Origin: JAMZMI01 sp039970095
GTDB taxonomy: Bacteria; Bacteroidota; Bacteroidia; Cytophagales; Cyclobacteriaceae
Direction of reading: 5' to 3'
DNA: 64,000 nucleotides
Assembly: GCA_039970095.1 (NCBI GenBank)
Contig: JBDVMP010000019.1
Coordinates: 1-64,000 of the forward strand
Below the pieces are notes generated by a model. The model was not told where the DNA came from. It did not search any database and saw nothing but the letters and a program-made list of their open reading frames with translations. The position numbers and the translations under genes were made by a program. Positions 8,546 through 16,566 of this stretch are shown one piece after another; position 1 is the stretch's first letter, and the number at the start of each line of letters is the position of its first letter.

Positions 8546-9838
8546 ATGATTAATAGATTAAAAAACTCAATTGGTGCGGTACTCCTTGCAGGGGTCTTGT
8601 TAACGGGTGTTTCCTGCCAGGAAGATGACACAGAAAACGGGCCACAAACTCCTTCAAACGACAGGCTTTATACGATAGCCTTTGCCGACGGATCAGGAAA
8701 CCCATCAGCCACCTATGTTCAAAGCCACTCTGACCTGTCCAGTGCAACGAGTATTTCATTCAAAGGCTTTGGTTTCGAGGTGCCCTCTACCAGAACTGCC
8801 AGAATATTCACTTCCTCAGACGGAGACACCATGTACAGCCTGGATTATGGTGGGGGCAGCATTTACAAATTTGAAAACAATGGTGGCCAGGATTATGTAC
8901 AGGTGGACAAAACGAACATTGAGTTTGCCATGGGAACACAATACCCAAGATGGACGCGATTGTCTGATGACAATGCCATGCTCCATTCCATCGCTACCGA
9001 ACAGGTTTTTGACGAAGAGACCAGTGAATATCTATACACCAAATCAATTGCTCGTCTCCTACTGGTAGATCTTGAAGACCTGGGCATGAGTACCAATGTG
9101 GAATTTGAGATTCCAAGATCAGAATCAGACCTGGCTACTGGTGATTATGTATTCAGAATAGATGCTCCTGTAGTGGCTGATGGCAAAATATACTATGGTA
9201 TGGGCAAAAGAGGTGTGGACCCTTCCAACCCGGATGAGAACGCCGATGCAGCTTACAACACCGTAGAGACCCTCGTATTAGATTTTCCAAGCCTGGAGAA
9301 CCCACAAATCATGAGCACGGACATAGCCGGTGGTGCTACTAACGGTTACAGAACATCCGTGGCTTACAAGGATGAGCAGGGAGATGTATATCAAATAATC
9401 ACAGTGCCTGACAACACCAGGGACACTTACATCCTCAAAATAACCAATGGTGCCTATGATGAAAGTTTCGTGTTCAACCTTTCGGGTAAGCTGGGAGTAA
9501 ATACCATTTCCAATGGCTGGTTTTATTTAAGTGACGGCATTGGGTATGTGCCGTATGCCAACTCCGACCAGGGAGGCACAGGAGATGCAGTATGGAGTGT
9601 TGCGAGGGTAGATTTGTATGCAGGCACAGCTATCAAGTTAAACACGCCGGATAATCTTTGGCTACAACAATACCAAAACAGCGTAGCAACAGACGGCAAA
9701 TTTTACATGGCTTTGGCTCCACTAGGTGAGCAAGGCTACATATATGAATTTGATATCAACTCTGTATCAGCAGATGCCATAACTCCAGCAGCACCAATAG
9801 AATCGGCAGCAGACTCTTATTACATAGGCATTTACTAA
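8546..9838 (+). CDS. DUF4374-type lipoprotein of an iron-uptake operon
   Basis: 430 residues. The N-terminus carries a lipoprotein signal (LLAGVLLTGVSCQEDD), so the mature protein is probably lipid-anchored in the outer membrane or periplasm. The remainder looks like a beta-propeller: repeated blocks such as YSLDYGGGSIYKFENNG and YTKSIARLLLVDLEDLG, with one strand group per 45-60 residues. It matches DUF4374 proteins, which in Bacteroidota sit between a TonB receptor and a PepSY protein exactly as here. Its biochemical role is unproven; substrate capture or release for the receptor is a reasonable inference. Spacing to its neighbours is 12 and 45 bp. Confidence 0.85.
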   Translation: MINRLKNSIGAVLLAGVLLTGVSCQEDDTENGPQTPSNDRLYTIAFADGSGNPSATYVQSHSDLSSATSISFKGFGFEVPSTRTARIFTSSDGDTMYSLDYGGGSIYKFENNGGQDYVQVDKTNIEFAMGTQYPRWTRLSDDNAMLHSIATEQVFDEETSEYLYTKSIARLLLVDLEDLGMSTNVEFEIPRSESDLATGDYVFRIDAPVVADGKIYYGMGKRGVDPSNPDENADAAYNTVETLVLDFPSLENPQIMSTDIAGGATNGYRTSVAYKDEQGDVYQIITVPDNTRDTYILKITNGAYDESFVFNLSGKLGVNTISNGWFYLSDGIGYVPYANSDQGGTGDAVWSVARVDLYAGTAIKLNTPDNLWLQQYQNSVATDGKFYMALAPLGEQGYIYEFDINSVSADAITPAAPIESAADSYYIGIY

Positions 9839-9883
9839 TAGTCGAACTCTCAGATACTTTTTATCAATAAATCAGGATCAATC

Positions 9884-11065
9884 ATGGCAAAACACAACAC
9901 CAACACTGCCTGGAAACGAATAAGAAAACTCTTAAACGATCTCCATCTATGGGTTGGAGTAGGTACCGGATTGATCCCGTTTATAGTTTGCTTTACTGGC
10001 ACTGCCTATACCTTTCATCATGAAATAGACAAATGGCTCAATGCCGATCGCTATTATGTAGATATTCCGAGCGAAGCATCCGTTTTTCCGCTGGCTGATT
10101 TACTCAGATCGGTAGAAGCCAGCGAAGGCAAACCATCTTCCATCACCATCCCCCATGATCCTTCGCACAGCTATACTGTAAATGTGCGCAAAGAAGGGGA
10201 GCGACGAGGGAGCAATTATCTGGTAAACCCATATACGGCCGAAGTGATCGGTGACACCAAGACAGGTGCATCGGCATTTTTCATGGTTATGTTTCGCCTA
10301 CACAGATGGCTTATGCTCGACACAAGCATCGGCAGACCGATTGTAGGATGGAGTACCGTTATTTTCGTATTCCTCTGTTTTTCAGGTCTGGTAATTTGGG
10401 TGCCACAAAAAGCCAAATCATGGAAACAAGGCCTGAAGATCAAGTGGTCGGCCAACTGGAAGAGGGTCAACCATGACTTGCACAATACGCTGGGGTTTTA
10501 CTCTGCCATTCTCTTGATCATCATGGGGATAACCGGACTGTATTGGTCCTTTGACTGGTATAGAGATGGGTTATATAGCATGCTGGGTGTAGAAAACACC
10601 CGTAGAGGACCTGGCTCACCAGATCGCGATAAAGATGAAAAACCTCGATATGAAGCTGAGCTTCCTTTGGAAGATTACATCTCCATAGCACAGGCTGAGC
10701 TTGATTATGCAGGAGACCTACGCGTAAACCTGCCAAAGGTGTCATCGCCAAAGGTGTCTTTGTCCAAAACCAATGTAGGTTTTTTTGCCCACTCTGGCAG
10801 AGACGAGATACAACTAAACAAAGCAACGGCAGAAATAGTATCTGTAAATCGCTTTACAGACAAGCCAATCAATGAGCAAATAGCATCTTCTATCCGTTCT
10901 ATTCACACCGGAGAGATATTTGGCACGTTTTCGAAAATCCTGTACTTCATAGCCTGTTTGATCGCCACCAGTCTGCCCGTCACGGGAGTACTTATCTGGA
11001 TAAACAAGTTGAAAAAGAAAGCTAAGCGCAATAAGCGCCCACAAATAGCAAAACAACCGGCCTGA
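9884..11065 (+). CDS. PepSY-domain integral membrane protein (PiuB-like, iron uptake)
   Basis: 393 residues with four membrane segments: near 22-42 (VGVGTGLIPFIVCFTGTAYT), 145-170 (VGWSTVIFVFLCFSGLVIWV), 200-222 (GFYSAILLIIMGITGLYWSF) and 350-372 (LYFIACLIATSLPVTGVLIW). PepSY-like periplasmic stretches lie between them. The conserved histidines FHHEID, RLHRWL and NHDLHN are typical of PepSY_TM proteins, a family linked to reduction or release of ferric chelates in the inner membrane. It closes the receptor-DUF4374-PepSY operon. The C-terminal tail is Lys/Arg-rich and cytoplasmic. Family assignment is strong; the redox role is inference. Confidence 0.88.
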   Translation: MAKHNTNTAWKRIRKLLNDLHLWVGVGTGLIPFIVCFTGTAYTFHHEIDKWLNADRYYVDIPSEASVFPLADLLRSVEASEGKPSSITIPHDPSHSYTVNVRKEGERRGSNYLVNPYTAEVIGDTKTGASAFFMVMFRLHRWLMLDTSIGRPIVGWSTVIFVFLCFSGLVIWVPQKAKSWKQGLKIKWSANWKRVNHDLHNTLGFYSAILLIIMGITGLYWSFDWYRDGLYSMLGVENTRRGPGSPDRDKDEKPRYEAELPLEDYISIAQAELDYAGDLRVNLPKVSSPKVSLSKTNVGFFAHSGRDEIQLNKATAEIVSVNRFTDKPINEQIASSIRSIHTGEIFGTFSKILYFIACLIATSLPVTGVLIWINKLKKKAKRNKRPQIAKQPA

Positions 11066-11078
11066 TAAATGAGAGCAG

Positions 11079-11275
11079 ATGATTCGGGCCAGTAAGACCA
11101 CAAACTTCCTTAAAAGCCAATTGCAAAAACCTTACAAATACAAGAAAGCAACTCCAGAGCTCCTGGCCTCCATCAGGAAGTTCCAGAAAACAGAAACTTC
11201 CTGATCAAAAAATCCATTCTTTTCATAATGATCTTGGGAGGAATGGGCATTGGTGTTTGGTACTATATCATTTAG
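11079..11275 (+). pseudogene. Possible small membrane protein split by a frameshift
   Basis: An ATG at 11079 opens a 41-codon frame ending at TGA 11202-11204. It encodes a basic peptide (FLKSQLQKPYKYKKATPELL and so on). A second frame, offset by minus one, is open from 11114 to TAG 11273-11275. It carries NFLIKKSILFIMILGG followed by MGIGVWYYII, a convincing membrane anchor, but has no start of its own before that anchor. Joined near the AAAA run at 11187-11190, the two give one basic protein of about 65 residues with a C-terminal anchor. It could be a decayed gene, a sequencing error, or two chance frames. It follows the PepSY gene by 13 bp. Confidence 0.3.
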
Positions 11276-11277
11276 GG

Positions 11278-11871
11278 TCAATCACCCAATATATCCTTCA
11301 CCTCCACTTCCACATCACCAATATCTAGCAAGGCATTGATCAGGCTGACTTTCTCAAAATCACGGATGTTGAGTAGCGATATGCTTTTCTCAGCAACGAG
11401 CCCGTATTTTAAGTAAAGCTGCCGCTTCACACCATTGAGAAGGTAGGTATTGGGAGTGTACCATTTGTTGCCATCCCAAAAGACAAGGTTGGCATAAGAG
11501 CTATCCGTCACCCAGCCATTTTTCACAATGATCACATCATCAGCATCACCGCGCTGGGCAAACAACTTATCTATATCGCCGCGAGCTTCGTGCTTGAATT
11601 CATAGCTCATTTTATTGGTCTCAACAGGCTTGAGCGTCTTGATCCTGGCCGGCACATATTTGGCAAACTCCACATCAAGCGCATCATTGCTGTACAACAC
11701 ACGCACCTTATGCTTCTCATCAAAATTGAGGTCAGGGAGTCGGGAAGCCAAATCAAAGGGAATGGTCAGTGGGAAGTGCTTTTTAAATGTCCGGTTGATT
11801 CGCTGCTGATGCAACTCCAGCAGGTGATATTGTTTATTTTCAAAGCAAATACTTTCTATGAATCGGGACAT
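11278..11871 (-). CDS. pabC: Aminotransferase class IV, probable aminodeoxychorismate lyase
   Basis: 197 residues, a fold-type IV PLP enzyme. Family marks are VRVLYSNDALDVEFAKYVP, the likely PLP lysine in YEFKHEAR, and VIIVKNGWVTDSSYANLVFWDG. TPNTYLLNGVKRQ forms the C-terminal pocket. It is shorter than E. coli PabC (about 270) at the N-terminus, as in many Bacteroidota homologues. The preceding gene on the same strand is pabB, so conversion of aminodeoxychorismate to p-aminobenzoate for folate is the natural reading. The gap to pabB is 130 bp. A branched-chain or D-amino-acid aminotransferase role is the alternative but is less likely from context. Confidence 0.8.
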   Translation of the reverse strand: MSRFIESICFENKQYHLLELHQQRINRTFKKHFPLTIPFDLASRLPDLNFDEKHKVRVLYSNDALDVEFAKYVPARIKTLKPVETNKMSYEFKHEARGDIDKLFAQRGDADDVIIVKNGWVTDSSYANLVFWDGNKWYTPNTYLLNGVKRQLYLKYGLVAEKSISLLNIRDFEKVSLINALLDIGDVEVEVKDILGD

Positions 11872-12001
11872 GCGACGATGGGAAAGCTAAAAAGTGATTA
11901 ATCCATAAATTAACAGAAACTTACTGTATCAAGCGATTTTTGAAGCAGACATTTCACTTCGGCTGCTCGTTTTGCATTGCCAATTTAGCTGCAACCACAA
12001 T

Positions 12002-12967
12002 CTAAAAAGGCAAATAAACCTTGTCGATCAACTCCTGATATTCTTTCCGGGCATTGCTAAACGAGGTGATCCCTCCGCCACTTTTATAATAAAGCTGGTC
12101 GCCCTGCTTTTCTATAAAACGAATCATCACGCCAGTATCCAGATTTTTTCCATCATAATGGCCGCAGATACCAGTGTAAAAACCACGGTCGTAATTTTCC
12201 GTGGACTGAATAATCTCAACCGTTTTAGGTTTGGGTGCCCCTGTAATCGAACCTGCCGGGAGCAGCTTGAATAGCAAAGTTCCTAGCTGGGCCTGGTATC
12301 CCTCGGGCAATTTTCCCCTTATCTCGCTACTCACTTGCAGCAGCTTTTTTTCATGTGTGTTCACTTCTGAGATGAACCGAAACTTCGTTACTCTGACTTC
12401 ATCCGCTATCTGGCTCAAATCATTTCGGATCAAATCTGCGATGGTAACATGCTCTGCTGTCTCCTTTGGGTCTTTCAATATCTGTTCTTCCGCATTTTCA
12501 ACCGAAGCGTCAATCGTACCTTTCATGGGATATGAATAAACATGGCCATCTTTCATTTTGACAAAAGTCTCCGGCGAAAAAACCACAAAGTGTTCCCCAA
12601 ACTTCAGCTTATATTTTGCCGCGCTGCGCTCAAATATATCGTCCAGCGACAGGCTGGTGTTTATCGGTGTTTTGAATGTAAGGTTGACAAGAAATGAATT
12701 GCCGTAGTTGATCTCCTCCACCACTTGATCGAAGGCTGGCTTGAACTGCTCAAAACTGAGCGGTGACTTAGAAAAGGTGAAAGGTGAATTCTGAGTACGT
12801 TGAGCGGTGTGACTACCGGAAAAATCCCAGCGCAGCTCCTTCTCACCGAGATTTCCCAGTGGCTTTAGCCATACTTTGTCTCCCAAAAAATCAGTAAAAA
12901 AAACAAAAGGCGTTTTTTGACCGGCTAGTCGGTTTATTTCTTCGATGGCCTCACTCCTGCTCAGCAT
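12002..12967 (-). CDS. pabB: Aminodeoxychorismate synthase component I
   Basis: About 321 residues from the ATG at 12967 (MLSRSEAIEEIN); an ATG at 12994 would add nine. It is a chorismate-binding enzyme making 4-amino-4-deoxychorismate for folate synthesis. Visible motifs are SYPMKGT, EHVTIADLIRNDL, GSITGAPKPK, RGFYTGICGHYD and KSGGGIT. The lysine in PMKGT, where anthranilate synthases have alanine, supports PabB over TrpE. The N-terminal domain is short compared with E. coli PabB (453 residues). The start overlaps the end of the upstream small membrane protein gene by 17 bp. pabC follows downstream, giving a two-gene p-aminobenzoate module; a glutamine amidotransferase partner is not in the window. 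Confidence 0.9.
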   Translation of the reverse strand: MLSRSEAIEEINRLAGQKTPFVFFTDFLGDKVWLKPLGNLGEKELRWDFSGSHTAQRTQNSPFTFSKSPLSFEQFKPAFDQVVEEINYGNSFLVNLTFKTPINTSLSLDDIFERSAAKYKLKFGEHFVVFSPETFVKMKDGHVYSYPMKGTIDASVENAEEQILKDPKETAEHVTIADLIRNDLSQIADEVRVTKFRFISEVNTHEKKLLQVSSEIRGKLPEGYQAQLGTLLFKLLPAGSITGAPKPKTVEIIQSTENYDRGFYTGICGHYDGKNLDTGVMIRFIEKQGDQLYYKSGGGITSFSNARKEYQELIDKVYLPF

Positions 12968-13265
12968 CGTTTTTCTTTCTTTTAAATCTGCCAAAAGTCT
13001 TTTTTACAAAACCCCAGAAGAAAGCGAATTGACCGAAAATGAAGCCGTATAAAAGCAGAAAGAGAAGATAAACCGGAAAAATCAGGATGAGGTAAACAAG
13101 CCAAAACCAAAAATTTTGATCTCCTTCACCTACGAAATAGGCTATTATTGGGCGCTTCAAAAACGCCACCGTAAATCCCGTGCAGGCAAACACAATCAAC
13201 ACCACGATGACCTGTGTGGTGTTTTTAAGGTTCCATTTAGACTGCAGTCGGTTAATCCAATTCAT
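12951..13265 (-). CDS. Small membrane protein, DUF6787-like
   Basis: 104 residues with two hydrophobic segments, about 18-36 (TQVIVVLIVFACTGFTVAF) and 50-75 (FWFWLVYLILIFPVYLLFLL). A basic cytoplasmic tail follows (KKTFGRFKRKKNDAEQE). It begins MNWINRLQSKWNLKNTTQVIVVLIVF, a start I associate with DUF6787 proteins of Bacteroidota. Function is unknown. The start overlaps the end of the RluA-type gene by 14 bp, and its end overlaps pabB, so it belongs to the prfC-rluA-pabB-pabC run. Confidence 0.78.
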   Translation of the reverse strand: MNWINRLQSKWNLKNTTQVIVVLIVFACTGFTVAFLKRPIIAYFVGEGDQNFWFWLVYLILIFPVYLLFLLLYGFIFGQFAFFWGFVKKTFGRFKRKKNDAEQE

Positions 13266-13935
13266 TCACAAAGCTTCCGTAATCAGGCCATTCGGGTTTA
13301 CAAGTGAGTTTCATATCTTCTTGTTTGACCGGATGTGTAAAAATAATCTGAAAGGCATGTAAACTGATGCTTTTGTCGGGATTTGCTTTGGGGTATCCAT
13401 ATCTCAAATCTCCTTTGATCGGGCATTCTATTTTAGCCAACTGCACTCTGATTTGGTGCGGCCGGCCTGTTTTCGGTTTCACCCTCAAGAGCGAGTGGCT
13501 ATCACCTATTGCGATCACATCATATGAAAGCTCCGCACGTTTGGCATCACCCTTTGGTCGGGTAAAAGCGCGAACGGTATTCTTTTTGGTGTCCTTGTTG
13601 ATATAATGGATGAGCGTGTCTTCCATAGACTCGGGCTTGCCCTTGACAATGGCCAGATAGACTTTCTGAATCTTATCTTCTCTGAAGAGCTTATTCATGC
13701 GCTCCAATGCTTTGGAGGTTCGGGCAAAAATCAAAATCCCCCCTACCGGGCGATCCAACCTATGACACGGATGCAAATACACATCTCCTGGCTTGTTGTA
13801 CTTCCGTTTAATGTATGCTTTCGCCCAGTCGGTCAAGGTTCTGTCGCCAGTCTTATCTCCCTGCACTAACCAGCCCGTTGGCTTATTGACAACCAGCAGG
13901 TGATTGTCTTCATGTATTACTTTCGGCTCTTTCAT
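13252..13935 (-). CDS. RluA-family RNA pseudouridine synthase
   Basis: 227 residues, a single catalytic domain without an S4 domain. The catalytic aspartate lies in HRLDRPVGGILIFART (about residue 62). Other family motifs are VNKPTGWLVQG, KVYLAIVKG, LLRVKPKTGRPHQIRVQLA and PIKGDLRYG. It isomerises a uridine in rRNA or tRNA; the exact target cannot be read. It lies 44 bp after prfC on the same strand. That gap contains a TAGCTTTG element (13943-13950) and a palindrome (13957-13972), so it may have its own promoter. The gene downstream overlaps its stop. Confidence 0.92.
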   Translation of the reverse strand: MKEPKVIHEDNHLLVVNKPTGWLVQGDKTGDRTLTDWAKAYIKRKYNKPGDVYLHPCHRLDRPVGGILIFARTSKALERMNKLFREDKIQKVYLAIVKGKPESMEDTLIHYINKDTKKNTVRAFTRPKGDAKRAELSYDVIAIGDSHSLLRVKPKTGRPHQIRVQLAKIECPIKGDLRYGYPKANPDKSISLHAFQIIFTHPVKQEDMKLTCKPEWPDYGSFVNELD

Positions 13936-13979
13936 AAAGATGCAAAGCTAGACAACCTACACCAAGGTGTAGTCACAAA

Positions 13980-15560
13980 TCAAAACTCACTGATAAAGTG
14001 GAACTCAATCTCAGGGAAATTTTCCTGAACCATCTGCAACCATGCCTTACTCTCAGCCATAAACACAAGCTTTCCTTCTTTGTCTCTGGCGATGTGTCGA
14101 TACTTATCTTTGATAAATGCGTCCAGCTTCGATTCATCCTTACTGCTGATCCAGCATGCCTTGTGAATATTCACCCCATCAAACCTCACCTTGGCGTTGT
14201 ATTCATTGAGTAGCCTGTGTTGCAGTACCTCAAACTGAAGCGCCCCTACTGTACCCACCACTTTTCGGCTACCCATTTCATAGCTGAAAAGCTGAGCCAC
14301 ACCTTCGTCCATCAGCTGATTGAGTCCTTTTTCCAGTTGCTTGGCTTTCATCGCATCCAGATTGGTCACTTCTTTGAAAAGCTCCGGAGAGAAACTTGGT
14401 ATCCCTTTATAAATGCCTTTTTCTCCTTCGGTGAGGGTATCACCAATTTTCAGGTTTCCGGTATCATACAATCCCACGATATCTCCCGGAAAAGCCTCAT
14501 CTATTGTTTCCTTTTGCTGTGCCATAAAGGCCGTGGCATTGGAAAACCTGAAGTTTTTGTCGTGGCGAACATTCAGGTAGTTGCTTCCTCTCTGGAAAAC
14601 CCCCGAGCATACCCTGGCAAACGCAATTCTATTGCGGTGCTTCGGATCCATATTCGCGTGAATTTTGAAAATGAAGCCGGTGAATTTCTTTTCCGTAGGG
14701 TCGATTGCACGCTCCTCGGTTTCTCGTGGTTTGGGCGAAGGCGCCAGGTCAATGAAACAATCGAGCAACTCCCTGATACCAAAGTTATTGACCGCACTAC
14801 CAAAAAAGACCGGTGCTATCTCACCATTTTTGTAAGCATCGATATCAAGCGGATCGTAAACTCCATTTACCAATTCGATTTCTTCTCGCAGTGTTGACAC
14901 GTAAGATTCAGATAAGTGCTTATCCAACTCAGGGTCATCCACACCTTTGATCTCCACTACATCCGTCACTTTTTTGGTCTTATTCGGCTCGTAGAGATTA
15001 AGGTTGTTTTCATAAATATTGAAAACACCACGCAGTGATTTTCCCATACCAATGGGCCAGCTCATGGGACGGACTTTGATGCCCAGCTTTTCCTCAATTT
15101 CGTCTAGCAAATCAAAGGCATCACGCCCTTCGCGATCCAGCTTATTGATAAAGCAGATCACCGGCGTATTCCTCATCCGGCAAACTTCCATGAGTTTTTC
15201 CGTTTGGCGCTCCACACCCTTCACACAGTCAATCACCATGATCACACTATCCACAGCCGTAAGCGTACGGTATGTATCTTCGGCAAAATCTTCGTGACCG
15301 GGAGTATCCAGAATATTGATTTTGAGGTCTTTGTATTCAAAACCCATCACCGATGTGGCTACTGAGATACCTCTTTGCTTTTCTATCTCCATCCAGTCAG
15401 AGCGCGTACCCATATCAATCTTGTTGGACTTCACCGCTCCGGCAGTCTGAATAGCCCCACCAAAAAGGAGTAATTTTTCCGTAAGGGTGGTCTTTCCGGC
15501 ATCCGGGTGAGCGATGATTCCAAAGGTTCGGCGCTTGCTTATTTCCTGCTCTAGTGTCAT
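13980..15560 (-). CDS. prfC: Peptide chain release factor 3
   Basis: About 526 residues, a translational GTPase that recycles RF1/RF2 from the ribosome. G motifs are visible: AHPDAGKTT (G1), DTPGHEDFAEDTYR (G3) and INKLDREGRD (G4). The RF3-specific segments MDEGVAQLF and FEVLQHRL follow near the C-terminus. I chose the ATG at 15560 (MTLEQEISKRRTFG), because the ATG at 15584 would place translation start inside the divergent promoter whose minus-strand TAACTTTG element is at 15582-15589. It heads a minus-strand run of prfC, rluA-type, membrane protein, pabB and pabC. Confidence 0.96.
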   Translation of the reverse strand: MTLEQEISKRRTFGIIAHPDAGKTTLTEKLLLFGGAIQTAGAVKSNKIDMGTRSDWMEIEKQRGISVATSVMGFEYKDLKINILDTPGHEDFAEDTYRTLTAVDSVIMVIDCVKGVERQTEKLMEVCRMRNTPVICFINKLDREGRDAFDLLDEIEEKLGIKVRPMSWPIGMGKSLRGVFNIYENNLNLYEPNKTKKVTDVVEIKGVDDPELDKHLSESYVSTLREEIELVNGVYDPLDIDAYKNGEIAPVFFGSAVNNFGIRELLDCFIDLAPSPKPRETEERAIDPTEKKFTGFIFKIHANMDPKHRNRIAFARVCSGVFQRGSNYLNVRHDKNFRFSNATAFMAQQKETIDEAFPGDIVGLYDTGNLKIGDTLTEGEKGIYKGIPSFSPELFKEVTNLDAMKAKQLEKGLNQLMDEGVAQLFSYEMGSRKVVGTVGALQFEVLQHRLLNEYNAKVRFDGVNIHKACWISSKDESKLDAFIKDKYRHIARDKEGKLVFMAESKAWLQMVQENFPEIEFHFISEF

Positions 15561-15568
15561 TGATCGTC

Positions 15569-15606
15569 TTGTTTCAGCGCGCAAAGTTAATGGTTATCTT
15601 TGCGCG
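15569..15606. promoter_or_regulatory. Divergent, symmetric promoter pair between prfC and the small membrane protein
   Basis: Plus strand: TTG at 15569-15571, 23 bases, TATCTTTG at 15595-15602. Minus strand: TAACTTTG occupies 15589-15582. The two elements sit in a perfect inverted repeat, CGCGCAAAG (15578-15586) and CTTTGCGCG (15598-15606), with an 11-base spacer. The leaders would be only about 15-20 nt on each side. A clear TTG for the minus direction is not seen. Confidence 0.5.
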
Positions 15607-15626
15607 AATGAAAATAAAACCTGGCT

Positions 15627-15818
15627 ATGAAAATTGTATTGCGTTTGTCCGCTATGCTTGCCATGCTTGGCGCAATCATCTTTCTGCCTGCTATTTTGTG
15701 GAGCAACAACACATCGGCAGCCGACAATAGAATTTTTCTGAGGGGCACACTGATATTGGGAGTAGCATTGCTCATCGGCATGTTCACTTTTGTTTTCATC
15801 AAAATAAAAAATCAATGA
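15627..15818 (+). CDS. Small two-helix membrane protein, unknown
   Basis: 63 residues. Two hydrophobic segments, LRLSAMLAMLGAIIFLPAIL (about 5-24) and LILGVALLIGMFTFVFIK (about 42-60), flank a short polar loop NNTSAADNR. I do not recognise a family. The start at 15627 lies 25 bases after a TATCTTTG promoter element. Its stop overlaps the next start in an ATGA arrangement, so it is coupled to the following gene. The divergent position next to prfC may be fortuitous. Confidence 0.68.
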   Translation: MKIVLRLSAMLAMLGAIIFLPAILWSNNTSAADNRIFLRGTLILGVALLIGMFTFVFIKIKNQ

Positions 15819-16009
15819 GAAAAGAATATCGATACATCGTTTATCTGGGAATTGGGGTCATGTTGTATTTCCTGATGGGAGGCCAAGAAGGAGATGAATC
15901 TATCCAGAAGATCCATGAAAAAGCCCCCGCTATAATCATCGCAGTAGCCATTATATTGGTAGTGCTTGGTTTTATCAAAAAGCAAAGAGAAAAACGAGGT
16001 GGCAAGTAA
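15815..16009 (+). CDS. Small membrane protein, unknown
   Basis: 64 residues with two hydrophobic segments (YRYIVYLGIGVMLYFLMGG and APAIIIAVAIILVVLGFIK) and a Lys/Arg-rich end. It overlaps the preceding small gene by 4 bp and the Nudix gene by 11 bp, so three genes form one tightly packed unit. It probably acts with its membrane neighbour, but nothing in the sequence indicates a biochemical role. No family is recognised. Confidence 0.66.
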   Translation: MRKEYRYIVYLGIGVMLYFLMGGQEGDESIQKIHEKAPAIIIAVAIILVVLGFIKKQREKRGGK

Positions 16010-16544
16010 TAATTCGTGGATTAAGAAAAAGGGGAAAATGATCTATGAGAACCCCTGGTTGCGTCTGGATGAAGATGAAGTGATCAACCCTGGAGGTGGC
16101 ATCAGTCACTACGGAAAAGTGCATTTCAAAAATATGGCAATAGCCGTCATTCCTTTGGATGAAGACCAAAACACCTGGATCGTAGGTCAATGGAGATACA
16201 CACTCAATGAATACTCCTGGGAAGTGCCCATGGGCGGAGGACCTTTGGGTGTAAGCAAGTTGGAATCTGCCAAACGAGAACTGAAAGAAGAAACCGGACT
16301 GACAGCCGAAAAGTGGACGGAGTTTATGAAGGTTCATACTTCCAATTCAGTAACAGATGAGGTAGGGTATGCATTTCTGGCTGAGGGTTTGACGGAAGGC
16401 GAAACAGAATTTGACGAAACAGAAGATCTGGAGATCAAAAAATTGCCATTCAAAGAACTGCACGAGATGGCTCTCGATGGTAGAGTCACTGATGGACTAA
16501 GCATAGCCGCCATTCTCAAATTGGGCAGAATGCTCAACATATAA
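15999..16544 (+). CDS. Nudix hydrolase, ADP-ribose pyrophosphatase-like
   Basis: About 181 residues from GTG 15999 (ASNNSWIKKKGKMIYENPWLRL). An in-frame ATG at 15966 would run 44 bp into the previous gene and adds residues unlike the family. The Nudix box is intact: GGPLGVSKLESAKRELKEET then G (pattern Gx5Ex7REUxEExGU, about residues 80-103). The N-terminal WIKKKGKMIYENPWLRLDED and the later VTDEVGYAFLAEGLTEGE fit enzymes that cleave ADP-ribose or related nucleoside diphosphate sugars in the cytoplasm. Substrate choice is inference. It is followed by a MATE gene 22 bp downstream. Confidence 0.88.
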   Translation: MASNNSWIKKKGKMIYENPWLRLDEDEVINPGGGISHYGKVHFKNMAIAVIPLDEDQNTWIVGQWRYTLNEYSWEVPMGGGPLGVSKLESAKRELKEETGLTAEKWTEFMKVHTSNSVTDEVGYAFLAEGLTEGETEFDETEDLEIKKLPFKELHEMALDGRVTDGLSIAAILKLGRMLNI

Positions 16545-16566
16545 TCTATAAAAACACCCCAGTACA

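Noticed and set aside
14217..14897. 226-codon plus-strand frame
   Set aside because: It lies wholly inside prfC on the other strand, whose GTPase motifs are unmistakable.
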